Of a stretch of 64,000 nt of DNA, positions 23,378-31,829 are shown piece after piece. Source of the DNA: GCA-003244245 sp963823755 (GTDB lineage: Bacteria > Actinomycetota > Actinomycetes > Mycobacteriales > Pseudonocardiaceae). The DNA lies in the NCBI GenBank assembly GCA_963823755.1, contig CAWGMP010000008.1, forward strand, positions 124,001 through 188,000. The letters run 5' to 3'. Position numbers and translations under genes: made by a program. Numbering within the stretch: position 1 is the first letter of the stretch; the number at the start of each line of letters is the position of its first letter. The notes below the pieces were generated by a model. It had not been told where the DNA came from and did no database searches. It worked only from the letters and a program-made list of their open reading frames with translations.

Positions 23378-24685
23378 ATGGTCGTCAAACGTCATTCCTT
23401 CGCCCAGGCGCGCAAGGCCGCTAGCTACACCCAGGAGAGCCTCGCCGAACGTCTGGGTGTTGATCGCACGACGGTGGCGCGCTGGGAGGCGGGGGAGCAC
23501 GAGCCGCAGCCTTGGCTGCGTCCCAGGATCGCTGAAGTGTTCGGCCTTTCGCTGTGTGAGTGCAATGAGCTACTGAGTGATGTCGAAACCACGGAGCACA
23601 CGGACTCTCCCGGCGTTCCCGACTATGCGGTTGAAGAGCCTTCGGTACTTGCCGCCCTATCAGGCGTGTCGCGGGCCGGCCCCATTTACCAGACTGTACT
23701 CGGTCCGACCGGTGCCGCTCGCCGTGCGGCATCGGGATTAGAGGCGAACGCGGGGGGTCATCTCGGCAGTCCGGCGGAGCTTCGCCGGGCAGTTGCCACC
23801 GTGATGCAGGCATCGCTCTCATCTGACTATGCGCAGCTCGCTCAGTTGCTTCCAAGGCTTATAGGGCAGATTGAACTCGCGAACCTCCAGGCCGGTGACG
23901 CTGACCGGCTGACTGTGCAGCGGCTGCTTTCCGATGTCTACGCCATCGCTGGCTGGACCTTGATTAAGGCGGATAGCCCGGTTGCTGCCTGGGTGGCCGC
24001 TCGGCGCGCAATTCAGTTTGCTGAACAAGTCGATGACATACTCCGTGGTGCTGCCGCGACGCGGTGCCTTGCCGAGGTACATATGCGGGCCAAGAGTCTC
24101 TACGAGACCAGTCGTACAGCTTTTCTCGCCGCGACCTATCTCGATACCGTACAGGTACAAGAAAGAGGTGTAGTGCAATGCTTGCGCGGGGCTGCGTTGC
24201 TCAGCGCTGCTGCGGCCTCGGCTCGCAGAGGTGATCGCCGTGAGGCATATACGGCACTCAAAGCAGCGGACGTCTGCACTGTTGAACTGAATGAAGAGCG
24301 GCGTGACCTTGGTACGGTGTTCGGTCCGACCAATGTGGCGATTCACCAGGTGGCCGTGGCTGTTGAACCGGGCGACGCGTCCGAAGCGATGCGGCATGTT
24401 CCAAAAGTGAAGCTTGATCGGATGCTACCTCGGCTTACCGAACGCCGAGCCCGTTTCCTGATTGATGTTGCCCGTAGCTGTACTCAGCTCCGGGACGATA
24501 CTGCGGCGTTGGACGCGCTGCTGCAAACCGAGGCTATCGCGCCTGATGAGCTCCGGGACCACCGGCTCACGCATGAAGTAGTGCGTGAGCTCCTCTTGCG
24601 TGAGCGACGGTCGTCGGGGCTTCGTGCACTCGCGACTCGCTGCAAGCAGTTGCCTCAGGGAGCGTCGACACGTGGTAGTTGCTGA
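23378..24685 (+). CDS. XRE-family regulator with TPR-like sensor domain
   Basis: About 435 residues. The N-terminal 65 residues are a Cro/C1-type helix-turn-helix (ARKAASYTQESLAERLGVDR, TTVARWEAGEHEPQPWLRPR). The remainder is alpha-helical, with TPR-like pairs such as LTVQRLLSDVYAIAGWTLIK and CLAEVHMRAKSLYETSRTAF, as in large actinobacterial regulators that bind small signals. ATG 23378 is preferred (GGGAGG eight bases upstream); a TTG two codons earlier is possible. Its last codons overlap the start of the EEP-family gene, so the two are coupled. Confidence 0.85.
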   Translation: MVVKRHSFAQARKAASYTQESLAERLGVDRTTVARWEAGEHEPQPWLRPRIAEVFGLSLCECNELLSDVETTEHTDSPGVPDYAVEEPSVLAALSGVSRAGPIYQTVLGPTGAARRAASGLEANAGGHLGSPAELRRAVATVMQASLSSDYAQLAQLLPRLIGQIELANLQAGDADRLTVQRLLSDVYAIAGWTLIKADSPVAAWVAARRAIQFAEQVDDILRGAAATRCLAEVHMRAKSLYETSRTAFLAATYLDTVQVQERGVVQCLRGAALLSAAAASARRGDRREAYTALKAADVCTVELNEERRDLGTVFGPTNVAIHQVAVAVEPGDASEAMRHVPKVKLDRMLPRLTERRARFLIDVARSCTQLRDDTAALDALLQTEAIAPDELRDHRLTHEVVRELLLRERRSSGLRALATRCKQLPQGASTRGSC

Positions 24686-25418
24686 GCAGGGGCAGCATCA
24701 AGACGATCAATTGAGAGTAATGCACTGGAATATTCACTCGTGGCGTGACGCATCCGGTGCTTCTAACCTGGAGGCTATTGCCGATCTGGTGAGTGAGATT
24801 GATCCGCATGTTGTTTCGCTCGTCGAGATCGACGAGTCGTGGGGGATGTCCAATATCCTGAATGAATTAGCGAACCGCGTGGGGTACTCATGGATATTCG
24901 CACCGAGTTTTGAGTTCGGGCACGAAGCACCTGCTGGCGGTTTTGGCAACGCACTGCTGACCAAGCTGCCCATACTGGCAGTCCAGCACTGGCAGCTGCT
25001 ATGGCCTTCTCAGCTTTACGATGGCACCGAGCCATCCGAACCCCGGTCAGTCTTACTCGCAAAGCTCGGATTCTTGCAATCGTCTCTCTGGTTCGGTACC
25101 ACCCACTTGCCGCGAAGTGATGCGCAGGCGAGATCGAATGCTTTGCGTCAGCTCGTGGCGCTTATGCAAAAACTCGATGGTCACTGGCTCATATGCGGCG
25201 ACTTTAACACTCCGGCGTCGTCCTGGCTCGACAGTGACCGTTCTGTTATGGTGTGTCCGGAACCGGCGCAGCCGACCTATCCGGCGGACGCTCCGGTTGA
25301 GCCGATCGACTACTGCGTGGCGTCGCCTGGTCTTTTGGTGGAGGGCAAGGTGTTACCGGTGGGGGGATCGGATCATTTGCCGGTGGAGGTTTTCGCGCGG
25401 TTGACGGGTAGTGCGTAG
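24672..25418 (+). CDS. Endonuclease/exonuclease/phosphatase family protein
   Basis: About 248 residues from the GTG at 24672, which overlaps the regulator stop by 14 bases. EEP motifs are complete: VMHWNIHSW at the start (metal-binding Asn), SLVEIDESW (catalytic Glu), WLICGDFNTP (GDFN) and GGSDHLPVEV (SDH). These enzymes hydrolyse phosphodiesters of nucleic acids, inositol lipids or sphingolipids with Mg2+; the substrate here is open. No signal peptide. A longer start at 24585 lies within the regulator and is unlikely. The pair may be a regulated effector unit. Confidence 0.85.
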   Translation: MVVAEQGQHQDDQLRVMHWNIHSWRDASGASNLEAIADLVSEIDPHVVSLVEIDESWGMSNILNELANRVGYSWIFAPSFEFGHEAPAGGFGNALLTKLPILAVQHWQLLWPSQLYDGTEPSEPRSVLLAKLGFLQSSLWFGTTHLPRSDAQARSNALRQLVALMQKLDGHWLICGDFNTPASSWLDSDRSVMVCPEPAQPTYPADAPVEPIDYCVASPGLLVEGKVLPVGGSDHLPVEVFARLTGSA

Positions 25419-25838
25419 AGGTTTGTTCAGAGTGCAGAACTCATGGGTGTCCAGGGAGACGGTGCATGGGGACAGCTCCTGGGTGGGGGAACGAGTGCCT
25501 TGAGGTGAGGGTGCCGAGGGATGGGGTGTGCGGGGTGAGCAGTCGGTTGGGATGCAAGAGTGTAGCTGATTATAAGCGTATGGCCATCCGCTTGAAGGAA
25601 TCGGTGATCGACCGTTCAACGTTACTGCTGGTGGTGGTACGTGGTCGGCTGAGAATAAGAAAGGCAATGTGAAGCCGTCAGCGGTGTGCTGCGTGAATTC
25701 ACGGATGCTGACTGCCCGGTAGAAGCCGTCGGGCACGATCAGCTTGCCGTAGGCGTGGGCCTCGACGAGAGGTTCGCCGGTCGGGGCGTCTCGCACCTCG
25801 GAAGTGCGGTGCAGAATCAGCTCGGCTCGTACAGTCAT
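25353..25838 (-). CDS. Doubtful hypothetical gene
   Basis: The first 65 codons (MTVRAELILHRTSEVRDAPT, GEPLVEAHAYGKLIVPDG, FYRAVSIREFTQHTADGF) look like real protein, but the rest is low-complexity and ends antisense to the EEP gene. The original gene may have been truncated and extended into random sequence. There is no strong ribosome binding site. It lies downstream of the peptide gene at 26099 on the same strand, across a hairpin. Family not recognised. Confidence 0.4.
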   Translation of the reverse strand: MTVRAELILHRTSEVRDAPTGEPLVEAHAYGKLIVPDGFYRAVSIREFTQHTADGFTLPFLFSADHVPPPAVTLNGRSPIPSSGWPYAYNQLHSCIPTDCSPRTPHPSAPSPQGTRSPTQELSPCTVSLDTHEFCTLNKPLRTTRQPRENLHRQMIRSPHR

Positions 25839-25898
25839 GGCGATCTGCCAGATACCGGCCGGTGCGAAGCACCGGCCGACACCATCTCCCCGTAGCTA

Positions 25899-25933
25899 TC
25901 TGGGGGGTGGCCACAATGGTGCCACCCCCCAGA
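25899..25933. terminator. Strong GC-rich hairpin
   Basis: TCTGGGGGGTGGC (25899-25911) pairs perfectly with GCCACCCCCCAGA (25921-25933) around a nine-base loop. It lies 165 bases beyond the stop of the peptide gene at 26099 and probably terminates its transcript. Confidence 0.65.
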
Positions 25934-26098
25934 CCCGACAGCTTCGCTCGCGATCTTGCGAGGCGTGGCGGCACTGGAGGACTGGAGGATTCATGGTCGG
26001 CTACCCCAGTACCGCCGTGAGCATTGCCGCCGGCTATGCCGGTGCTTTCCTAGCCGACGGCACCACATGCGATCACCGGCTCAACGTTAGCCGTCAGT

Positions 26099-26356
26099 TC
26101 AGCAGTTGCCACCGTTTGCGCTGCCGCCCGCGCCGCCAGTGGCGTCACCAGCGCTGGCGATTCCAGTGCCCAGGATGCCGATGCCGCTGAGGATGTTGAT
26201 ACCGAGGCCGCCCTGGGCATTGCCGCCGGCACCGCCGGTGCCACCGTCGCCGGCCTGACAACCGCCACCCATGCTGAACGCGGACATCACGGTACGCGCG
26301 GGGAGCAGCTCCACGTCCTGCCCGGCGATTTCGGCGAAACTCACTGCGTCAGACAT
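26099..26356 (-). CDS. Glycine-rich small peptide with VELLPARTV leader (candidate RiPP or secreted peptide, copy 1)
   Basis: Encodes 85 residues. The leader MSDAVSFAEIAGQDVELLPA-RTVMSAF is nearly the same as in the gene at 27001. The rest is rich in Gly, Ala, Asn and Asp, with two Cys (GGGCQAG near 33 and the final GGNC), and a hydrophobic stretch LGINILSGIGILGTGIA. A strong ribosome binding site (GAGGAGG) is shared with the second copy. A conserved leader and a divergent C-terminal part is the usual plan of ribosomally made, modified peptides, but no modification enzyme is visible nearby. A glycine-rich secreted or surface peptide is the alternative. Confidence 0.65.
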   Translation of the reverse strand: MSDAVSFAEIAGQDVELLPARTVMSAFSMGGGCQAGDGGTGGAGGNAQGGLGINILSGIGILGTGIASAGDATGGAGGSANGGNC

Positions 26357-27000
26357 AAAATCCTCCTCCTGATGGCCTGTGGGCCGTGAACAGAACACCT
26401 CATCGACGCACTGCCGATTCGGCTGATCTCACCATGGCGAGGAGAAGGTGAACCTGACAACATGCACGCGCCACTGAAGTTTGCGTCACATCACTTAGTG
26501 GTGGAGTCGATTTCCCGACTACTTAGCCAGTGACGAGCGGTTGCCGAGTTTGTAGTAACTCGAGTACCTACCGCGCAATCTCGCGCGACCCCTGTTCCTC
26601 TGCCATGCGATCCGCGTCGTTGCATGTCAGGCCCCACTGAGGAGCCACCTGGATAGTGCAACGCCGCTGCGGCATGGGCAGCGGCGCGTCTGGGGGCGCA
26701 TCAGTGGGAGCCAGTCTGGGGCACAAATACATCATTCGACAAAAGCTCGTAGGTTGATGACGTAGGCTTACCGGCGATGACTACCTAGTGTCCATGGAAT
26801 CTGGTAACCGAGCGGTAATCGGCAGTGACGCAGTGTCGACGCTCGGTCGGCCGCCGTCTCCGCGCGGCGAGGCCGTGCGACCACCTAGCCATCCTGCACG
26901 AGCTGTACTCAGTAGCTGTACGGACTGTCACGCTGTCGATCAGCTCGATGGCGTGCGTCGTACACACGGCGCCGTAGGCTCTAGCCGTACGAGCCGGGAC
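26357..27000. other. Spacer between the two leader-peptide genes
   Basis: No gene is supported. It has a perfect nine-base hairpin CGCCGCTGC (26661-26669) with GCAGCGGCG (26677-26685), a plausible terminator for the peptide gene at 27001. Base composition is lower in GC than the core genome, as in much of the accessory region. Promoter elements for the 26356 gene should lie near 26400-26460. Confidence 0.45.
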
Positions 27001-27198
27001 TCAGCTGCTGGAAGGGCCAGAATCCCCAGGAGCGCCAGGGGTGCTGGTAGAGATGAGCCCGGTCACGATTTTGGCTATCCCCAGAGAGGGGTCGTTGCCG
27101 CTGCTGGTGTCTCGGGTGAACATTGACAGGACGGTACGGGCCGGCAGTAGCTCGACGTGTTGGCTGATTATCTCGGCAAAGGTCAGTTCGTCAGACAT
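27001..27198 (-). CDS. Small peptide with VELLPARTV leader (candidate RiPP or secreted peptide, copy 2)
   Basis: Encodes 65 residues. The leader MSDELTFAEIISQHVELLPA-RTVLSMF matches copy 1 at about 18 of 27 positions, while the rest is different: TRDTSSGNDPSLGIAKIVTG and a Ser/Pro/Gly-rich end GAPGDSGPSSS with no Cys. The Shine-Dalgarno region (GAGGAGGATTCG) is the same as in copy 1 to within two bases. Both copies are on the minus strand 645 bases apart, each followed by a hairpin, so each seems to be its own transcript. Confidence 0.65.
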   Translation of the reverse strand: MSDELTFAEIISQHVELLPARTVLSMFTRDTSSGNDPSLGIAKIVTGLISTSTPGAPGDSGPSSS

Positions 27199-27500
27199 CG
27201 AATCCTCCTCGGGAAGGTGGTCCAGTTAATCCTGAGCGCCTCGTCGGTTGCGTTATCGATTCGGCATCAGTACCGTGCCCAACCGTGACGCCGCGTGGCA
27301 ATCCGTAGTAGCACGTAATTCGTCCAGGTTGATTACTCAGGAAGAAGGGTCTCCGTCAGCTCGAGTCTGGGAACGGGTTTTCGCCGGGAGTCTCGTCTCA
27401 CGTAGCTGTGGCGCCACTGGAAGGCTCCGGCCCTTAGGAGCACCGCCACGGCGTCTTGCGCCGGCATCTGACGCCGCGGGCGGTGCAAAGCCGACACCTG
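27199..27500. other. Intergenic region without recognisable gene
   Basis: About 300 bases between the peptide gene and the IPT/TIG gene. It holds the presumed promoter of the peptide gene near 27220-27280; I see no other gene or clear repeat. Confidence 0.4.
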
Positions 27501-27746
27501 TCAGCTGATCTCAAGGTAGGTGAAGCTGACGCTGTTACTCTTGTCGCCATCTCCCAGCTCAGCGGTCACATCGACCGTGCCCGTTCCGCTGGGGACGTCC
27601 ACCTCGATGCTCCCAGTCTTGTTGACCTTGAACGGGACCGGTTTGTCGCCGAAGAGGAGCCTGTCCGCAGCGTCCAATCCGTCACCTTTGATGAGCACGG
27701 GGGTGTCGGGGATCGCTGAGTTCGGAGTAATGCTGTCGATCTTCAT
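27501..27746 (-). CDS. Single IPT/TIG-domain small protein
   Basis: Encodes 81 residues, essentially one immunoglobulin-like IPT/TIG domain: MKIDSITPNSAIPDTPVLIK, GDGLDAADRLLFGDKPVPFK and SGTGTVDVTAELGDGDKSNS-VSFTYLE. I choose the ATG at 27746 since the SITPN motif is the usual domain start; AAGGAGCCCGC precedes it. There is no signal peptide or anchor, unusual for a domain mostly found at cell surfaces, so it may be cytosolic or exported by a specialised route. It is upstream of the two leader-peptide genes on the same strand. Confidence 0.65.
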   Translation of the reverse strand: MKIDSITPNSAIPDTPVLIKGDGLDAADRLLFGDKPVPFKVNKTGSIEVDVPSGTGTVDVTAELGDGDKSNSVSFTYLEIS

Positions 27747-28004
27747 GCGGGCTCCTTGTCGACGGTGGATGATCACAACGGCCAAGGGATACCCACCGTT
27801 GCGGCCTGTTGAGCAGACGTGGCTGCAATATCACCCGTTCGTTGACCAGCGAACGCTTGCTTGCGGTCGCAAGCCATCCCACGCTCGCAACGAGTCTGGG
27901 CGGGAGAGTTGTCGCCGTCGAGGTGGCACGGGCATGCTGGACGGCGACTCAGGTCACGTTCTCACCGACGCGGGGTGGCCCTAGCCGCGGCGTGGGGAGT
28001 ATCG

Positions 28005-29393
28005 GTGACCAGTGGAGTGCACAAGATCGCGGCCAGGCGCGCGCGCCAGCGGGCCACCGTCGCCGGTGGCCCGGATCTGTCTATCAAGACCCTTGGAGCA
28101 GTCCGGATCGAATCTCCGCTGGCAGCGTCGCTCGACGCCAGGCAGACCACCGAGCACTACGTCGACGAGGGCGATCGGGTGCTGCTGGACGATACTCTCA
28201 GCATGGTCCGGGCGCGTGGCGGCTCAGTCGCCGAGCTTCCCAGTTTCGAGCCTGCCGGGCCGCGACGCAAGATCTTCTTCGATCCGTCCAAGACCCGGGC
28301 CGGGATCGTGACCTGCGGCGGGCTGTGCCCCGGTCTCAATGACGTCATCCGCAGCCTGACCCGCAATCTGACCAACCACTACGGGGTGCGGCGCGTCGTC
28401 GGTTTCCGCAACGGCTACCAGGGCTTCATCGCCTCCTATCGCTACGACATGGTCGACTTGACACCGGAGAGCGTGCGGGACATCAACGTCGACGGCGGCA
28501 CCATGCTGGGCACCTCCCGCGGGCCGCAGGATCCGCACGAGGTCGTCGACTGCCTGGAGCGACTCGGCATCAACATCCTGTTCGTGATCGGGGGCGACGG
28601 CACCATGCGCGGCGCGATGCGCATCGCGAGTGTGATCGGCGAACGCGGCTCGCCGGTCGCGGTGCTCGGGGTGCCCAAGACGATCGACAACGACATTCCC
28701 TACCTCGACCAGAGCTTCGGGTTCCAGACCGCCTTCGCGCGGGCCACCGAGTCGATCCACGCGGTCACCGTCGAGGCCAAGTCCACACCCCATGGTGTCG
28801 GCCTGGTGAAGCTGATGGGCCGGCATTCGGGGTTCATCGCCTGCTATGCCGCGCTGGCACGCAACGACGCCGACGTGGTGCTCATCCCGGAGGTGCCCTT
28901 CCGGCTCGACGGTGACGGCGGCCTGCTCCAGCACGTGCAACGCCGGGTGCGGGACCGTGGCTACGCCGTTGTGGTCGTCGCCGAGGGGGCTGGGCAGGAA
29001 CTGTTCGACGGCGAGGTGGCCGCAGGGGACGCCTCAGGCAACGCCGGGCTGCGAGATATCGGCGCGTTGCTGCGCAGGCGGTTCGCCGAGCACTTCGCTG
29101 CGGACGGTATCCAGGCAAGCATCCGGTTCATCGACCCGAGTTACGCCATCCGCAGTGTGCCGGCCAACCCCTACGACAGCGTCTACTGCGTGCGGCTCGC
29201 GCAGGCCGCCGTGCACGCCGCGATGGCGGGGCGCACCGAGATGGTCGTCGGCCGGTGGCGCCGGCGGTTCGTGCACATCCCGATGGCGCTGACCGTCAGC
29301 AAGCGCAACCAGGTGGACCCGCACGGCGATCTGTGGATGTCGGTCCTGGAGGCCACCGGCCAGCCGGTTCGTTTCGGCGGTGACGGTGGCTGA
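28005..29393 (+). CDS. 6-phosphofructokinase (long, PfkA-like type)
   Basis: Encodes about 462 residues. The PFK domain starts near 95 after a long N-terminal extension: AGIVTCGGLCPGLNDVIRSL, VIGGDGTMRGAMRIA, GVPKTIDNDIPYLDQSFGF and GLVKLMGRHSGFIACYAALA. GGDG at the phosphate site fits ATP use, since PPi enzymes have GGDD there, while PKTIDND has the Lys typical of the PPi group; this mix is known from trypanosomatid-type ATP-PFKs. It phosphorylates fructose 6-phosphate in glycolysis. GTG 28005 follows a GGGGAG site; the upstream open frame is not protein-like. Phosphoryl donor is inferred, not proven. Confidence 0.88.
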   Translation: MTSGVHKIAARRARQRATVAGGPDLSIKTLGAVRIESPLAASLDARQTTEHYVDEGDRVLLDDTLSMVRARGGSVAELPSFEPAGPRRKIFFDPSKTRAGIVTCGGLCPGLNDVIRSLTRNLTNHYGVRRVVGFRNGYQGFIASYRYDMVDLTPESVRDINVDGGTMLGTSRGPQDPHEVVDCLERLGINILFVIGGDGTMRGAMRIASVIGERGSPVAVLGVPKTIDNDIPYLDQSFGFQTAFARATESIHAVTVEAKSTPHGVGLVKLMGRHSGFIACYAALARNDADVVLIPEVPFRLDGDGGLLQHVQRRVRDRGYAVVVVAEGAGQELFDGEVAAGDASGNAGLRDIGALLRRRFAEHFAADGIQASIRFIDPSYAIRSVPANPYDSVYCVRLAQAAVHAAMAGRTEMVVGRWRRRFVHIPMALTVSKRNQVDPHGDLWMSVLEATGQPVRFGGDGG

Positions 29394-29431
29394 CGAGTCA
29401 GCCGCGCGGGCCAGCCGGATGCCGGCGACCA

Positions 29432-29782
29432 CTAGCCCCAGCCGAGTTCGTGCAACCGGTGTTCGGGGATCCCGAAGTGATGCGCTATTTCGTGCACCAC
29501 GGTGACGGCGACCTCCTCCACCAGTTGCTGTTCGTCACTGCAGACGTCGAGCAGAGCCTCGCGGTAGATGGTGATCCGGTCGGGTAGCACCCCGCCGTAG
29601 TGAGTGTTCCGCTCAGTGAGCGCGATCCCCTCGTAGAGCCCCAGCAACCCGGGCTCGTCGGGGTGGCGCGGCTCCACCAGCACCACCACGTTGTCCATCG
29701 CTGCAGCGAGCTCTTCTGGGATCAGATCCAGCGCGTCGGCCACCAGCTCGTCGAACCGGGCGGTGTCCAGCCAGGTGCCCAT
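29432..29782 (-). CDS. Zincin-fold metallopeptidase family protein
   Basis: Encodes 116 residues. The zinc motif is HEIAHHFGIPEHRLHELGW, matching HExxHHFGI of the small minigluzincin/DUF1025 family (PF06262). The start ATG shares its A with the stop of the preceding septum-formation gene (TGATG), so they are coupled. The pair corresponds to the mycobacterial Rv3835-Rv3836 arrangement. Cytosolic; function not established in the family. Confidence 0.88.
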   Translation of the reverse strand: MGTWLDTARFDELVADALDLIPEELAAAMDNVVVLVEPRHPDEPGLLGLYEGIALTERNTHYGGVLPDRITIYREALLDVCSDEQQLVEEVAVTVVHEIAHHFGIPEHRLHELGWG

Positions 29783-30813
29783 CAGGGCGGCGGGGTCGCC
29801 GGAGCGTCGACCTGGGTCACCGGAGGCACCGCCGCCGGTGCGGGTCCGAGGTTGTGGGGAGCAGCCGGGGCGGGTTGCTTGCCCACCTGTACCGGGCCTT
29901 TCACGCTGCCGGTCACCGGGGCGAAACCGGAACGGTCGGGTAGGAACGCGCCGAGTCGGCAATCGACCCGAGTGCTTCCGGCCTGCCAGCTCTCTTTTCG
30001 CAGCGTCTCCCAGAACAGCGTGAGCCCCTTGTTCCCCACCACCGCAGGGCCACCCGAGAAGTCCTTCGCCAACCGGGTGCATTCCGTGTTCAGCAGCCGG
30101 TCCTGCACGGCTTCGTCGGGGTATCCCTTGGGGGAGGCGTCTTTGAGGTCGACCACCCCGACGACCTCGATGGCATGCGGGCCCGCGCAGTCCACCGGGT
30201 CGCCCACCGCCTTGCTGTCGTTTCCCAGGCAGGTGCCAGGCGGATGCACGTCGGACTGATCCTGCGTCAACACGGTGCCGGTGGAGGGGAACAACGTGCC
30301 GGTGCGGCCCGCGGACTGCACCCCGCAGCGCAGCGTCCGGTCCCCGCCTAGCCAGCCGGCCTCGCTGGGCTTGATCGCCCCCACGGTGAACCGGCCGAAC
30401 GGGTCGAAGTGATCGGCCAGCGCCTGGATGGTGCGTTCGGTGCAGCGTTGCGCGACCAGCTGCTGCCACCGCGTCGCATCGGGGAAGGCGGCGTCGGCGC
30501 CGAAGTCCGCGAGGTCGAGCGCCCCGGTGACTTCGAACAGATGAGGTTGCGAGCAGCTGACTTGACTGGCGTCGGTGGCGTCGGGCTTCTGCCAGGTCAG
30601 GCAGGTGTGTGCGGGGGCGCGCAGGGGCTGCGCGCTGGGCGTGGTGGTCAGGACGGGGCCGACGGCGAGCAGCGCGGCCTTGCCGGTCGGCACACCGACC
30701 GCGAGCAGTGCGGCCAGCGCACCCAGCACAGCCCCGGCAGCGATCAGCCGGGTGCTGCGCCTTGCGCGGTGCCCGGCAGGAGCCGGCGCATCGGTAGGTG
30801 GCATCAACACCAT
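29782..30813 (-). CDS. Septum-formation family membrane protein
   Basis: Encodes 343 residues: a cytosolic basic N-terminus, one transmembrane helix (about 22-45, LIAAGAVLGALAALLAVGV), and two repeated extracytoplasmic modules with paired cysteines, CLTWQKPDATDASQVSCSQP with HLFEVTGALDL and CLGNDSKAVGDPVDCAGPHA with IEVVGVVDL. It ends in a Pro/Ala-rich tail. Family members are linked by annotation to septum formation. A start at 30804 (MPPTD) is equally possible. Confidence 0.85.
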   Translation of the reverse strand: MVLMPPTDAPAPAGHRARRSTRLIAAGAVLGALAALLAVGVPTGKAALLAVGPVLTTTPSAQPLRAPAHTCLTWQKPDATDASQVSCSQPHLFEVTGALDLADFGADAAFPDATRWQQLVAQRCTERTIQALADHFDPFGRFTVGAIKPSEAGWLGGDRTLRCGVQSAGRTGTLFPSTGTVLTQDQSDVHPPGTCLGNDSKAVGDPVDCAGPHAIEVVGVVDLKDASPKGYPDEAVQDRLLNTECTRLAKDFSGGPAVVGNKGLTLFWETLRKESWQAGSTRVDCRLGAFLPDRSGFAPVTGSVKGPVQVGKQPAPAAPHNLGPAPAAVPPVTQVDAPATPPP

Positions 30814-30885
30814 CTTGCTACTCGATCGAGGTAGCTACCTTAGCCGCGTTCGCACCACGCTGGCCATCGTGTGATCGGCGGTCGG

Positions 30886-31536
30886 TCATGGGATCACCCT
30901 GCGGGCCTTGACTGTCTCGACGACGATCGGCAGGAACGACAGCGCCACGATGCCGATCAGGATCAGTTCCACATGATTCCTGACGAACGCGATCCGGCCT
31001 AGCCAGAAACCCAGCAGGGTCACTCCGGCGGCCCAGGCGACACCACCCACGATCGAGTAAGTGAAGTACTTCCGGGGATCCATCCGGCCTACCCCGGCAA
31101 TCGCCGTGATGAAGGTCCGCACGATGGGGACGAAACGGCCCAGCAGGATCGCCGGTACCCCGTACTTGTCGAAAAAAGCATGCGTCTTGTCCACGTGCTC
31201 ATGTTTGAACAGGCGGGAATCCGGCCGGTTGAACAGCGCTGGCCCCGCGTGGTAGCCGAGGTAGTAGCCCGCCACGTTGCCCACCACGGCGCTCACCGTG
31301 AGCAGCAGGCAGACCAGCCAGATCGAGCTGTCGATGAGGCCGTTGGCGACGAACAGCCCGGCGGTGAACAGCAGGGAGTCGCCGGGCAGGAAGAAGCCGA
31401 TCAGCAGCCCGCATTCCGCGAAGATGATCAGGCATAGCCCGACCAGCACGTAGGGGCCCAGCATTCGCAGCAGCTGCTCGGGATCGAGCCACGACGGACC
31501 GAGAGCCAGCGACGTGGTCGTGGGGAAGGGCGTCAC
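30886..31536 (-). CDS. DedA family membrane protein
   Basis: About 216 residues from a GTG at 31536 (VTPFPTTTSL). Conserved DedA motifs are IIFAECGLLIGFFLPGDSLL in the first re-entrant region, YYLGYHAGPALF, and GRFVPIVRTFITAIAGVGRM, followed by four or five membrane helices. DedA proteins move lipid carriers such as undecaprenyl phosphate across the membrane using the proton gradient. It neighbours the fba gene as in mycobacteria (Rv0364 near fba). Confidence 0.9.
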   Translation of the reverse strand: MTPFPTTTSLALGPSWLDPEQLLRMLGPYVLVGLCLIIFAECGLLIGFFLPGDSLLFTAGLFVANGLIDSSIWLVCLLLTVSAVVGNVAGYYLGYHAGPALFNRPDSRLFKHEHVDKTHAFFDKYGVPAILLGRFVPIVRTFITAIAGVGRMDPRKYFTYSIVGGVAWAAGVTLLGFWLGRIAFVRNHVELILIGIVALSFLPIVVETVKARRVIP

Positions 31537-31597
31537 GCTGCCACGGTAGCGGGCAGTTCGGACATCCCGGTTGCGCACCCGTTGCTGCCCGCCGGCG

Positions 31598-31822
31598 TCA
31601 CCACGCGCTGATCACGCCGGCCAGACCTCCCGCCATCGCTCCGAACAGCACCGCCAGGGCGAGCACCGCCGAGGCGGACAGCCTGGGCTTGGCATGCGCC
31701 GGTCCTCGACCAGTCACTACCGCTGGCGGTGGTGGGGCAGCCGGCGCAGGCTCCACCGGCCCCATCCCGGATGCCTGAGCCCGCAGTGCCGCCGACAGCC
31801 GCCGGTGCACCTCGTCGGTCAC
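31598..31822 (-). CDS. Small single-pass membrane protein next to the ECF sigma gene
   Basis: Encodes 74 residues from a GTG at 31822, seven bases after the sigma stop. A cytosolic N-terminus with a Pro/Ala-rich segment precedes one membrane helix near the end (ASAVLALAVLFGAMAGGLAG). The position suggests a role with the sigma factor, perhaps as a very short membrane anchor or anti-sigma-like protein, but it lacks a recognisable zinc anti-sigma domain. Alternatively it is unrelated. Confidence 0.6.
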   Translation of the reverse strand: MTDEVHRRLSAALRAQASGMGPVEPAPAAPPPPAVVTGRGPAHAKPRLSASAVLALAVLFGAMAGGLAGVISAW

Positions 31823-31829
31823 TGCGCAC

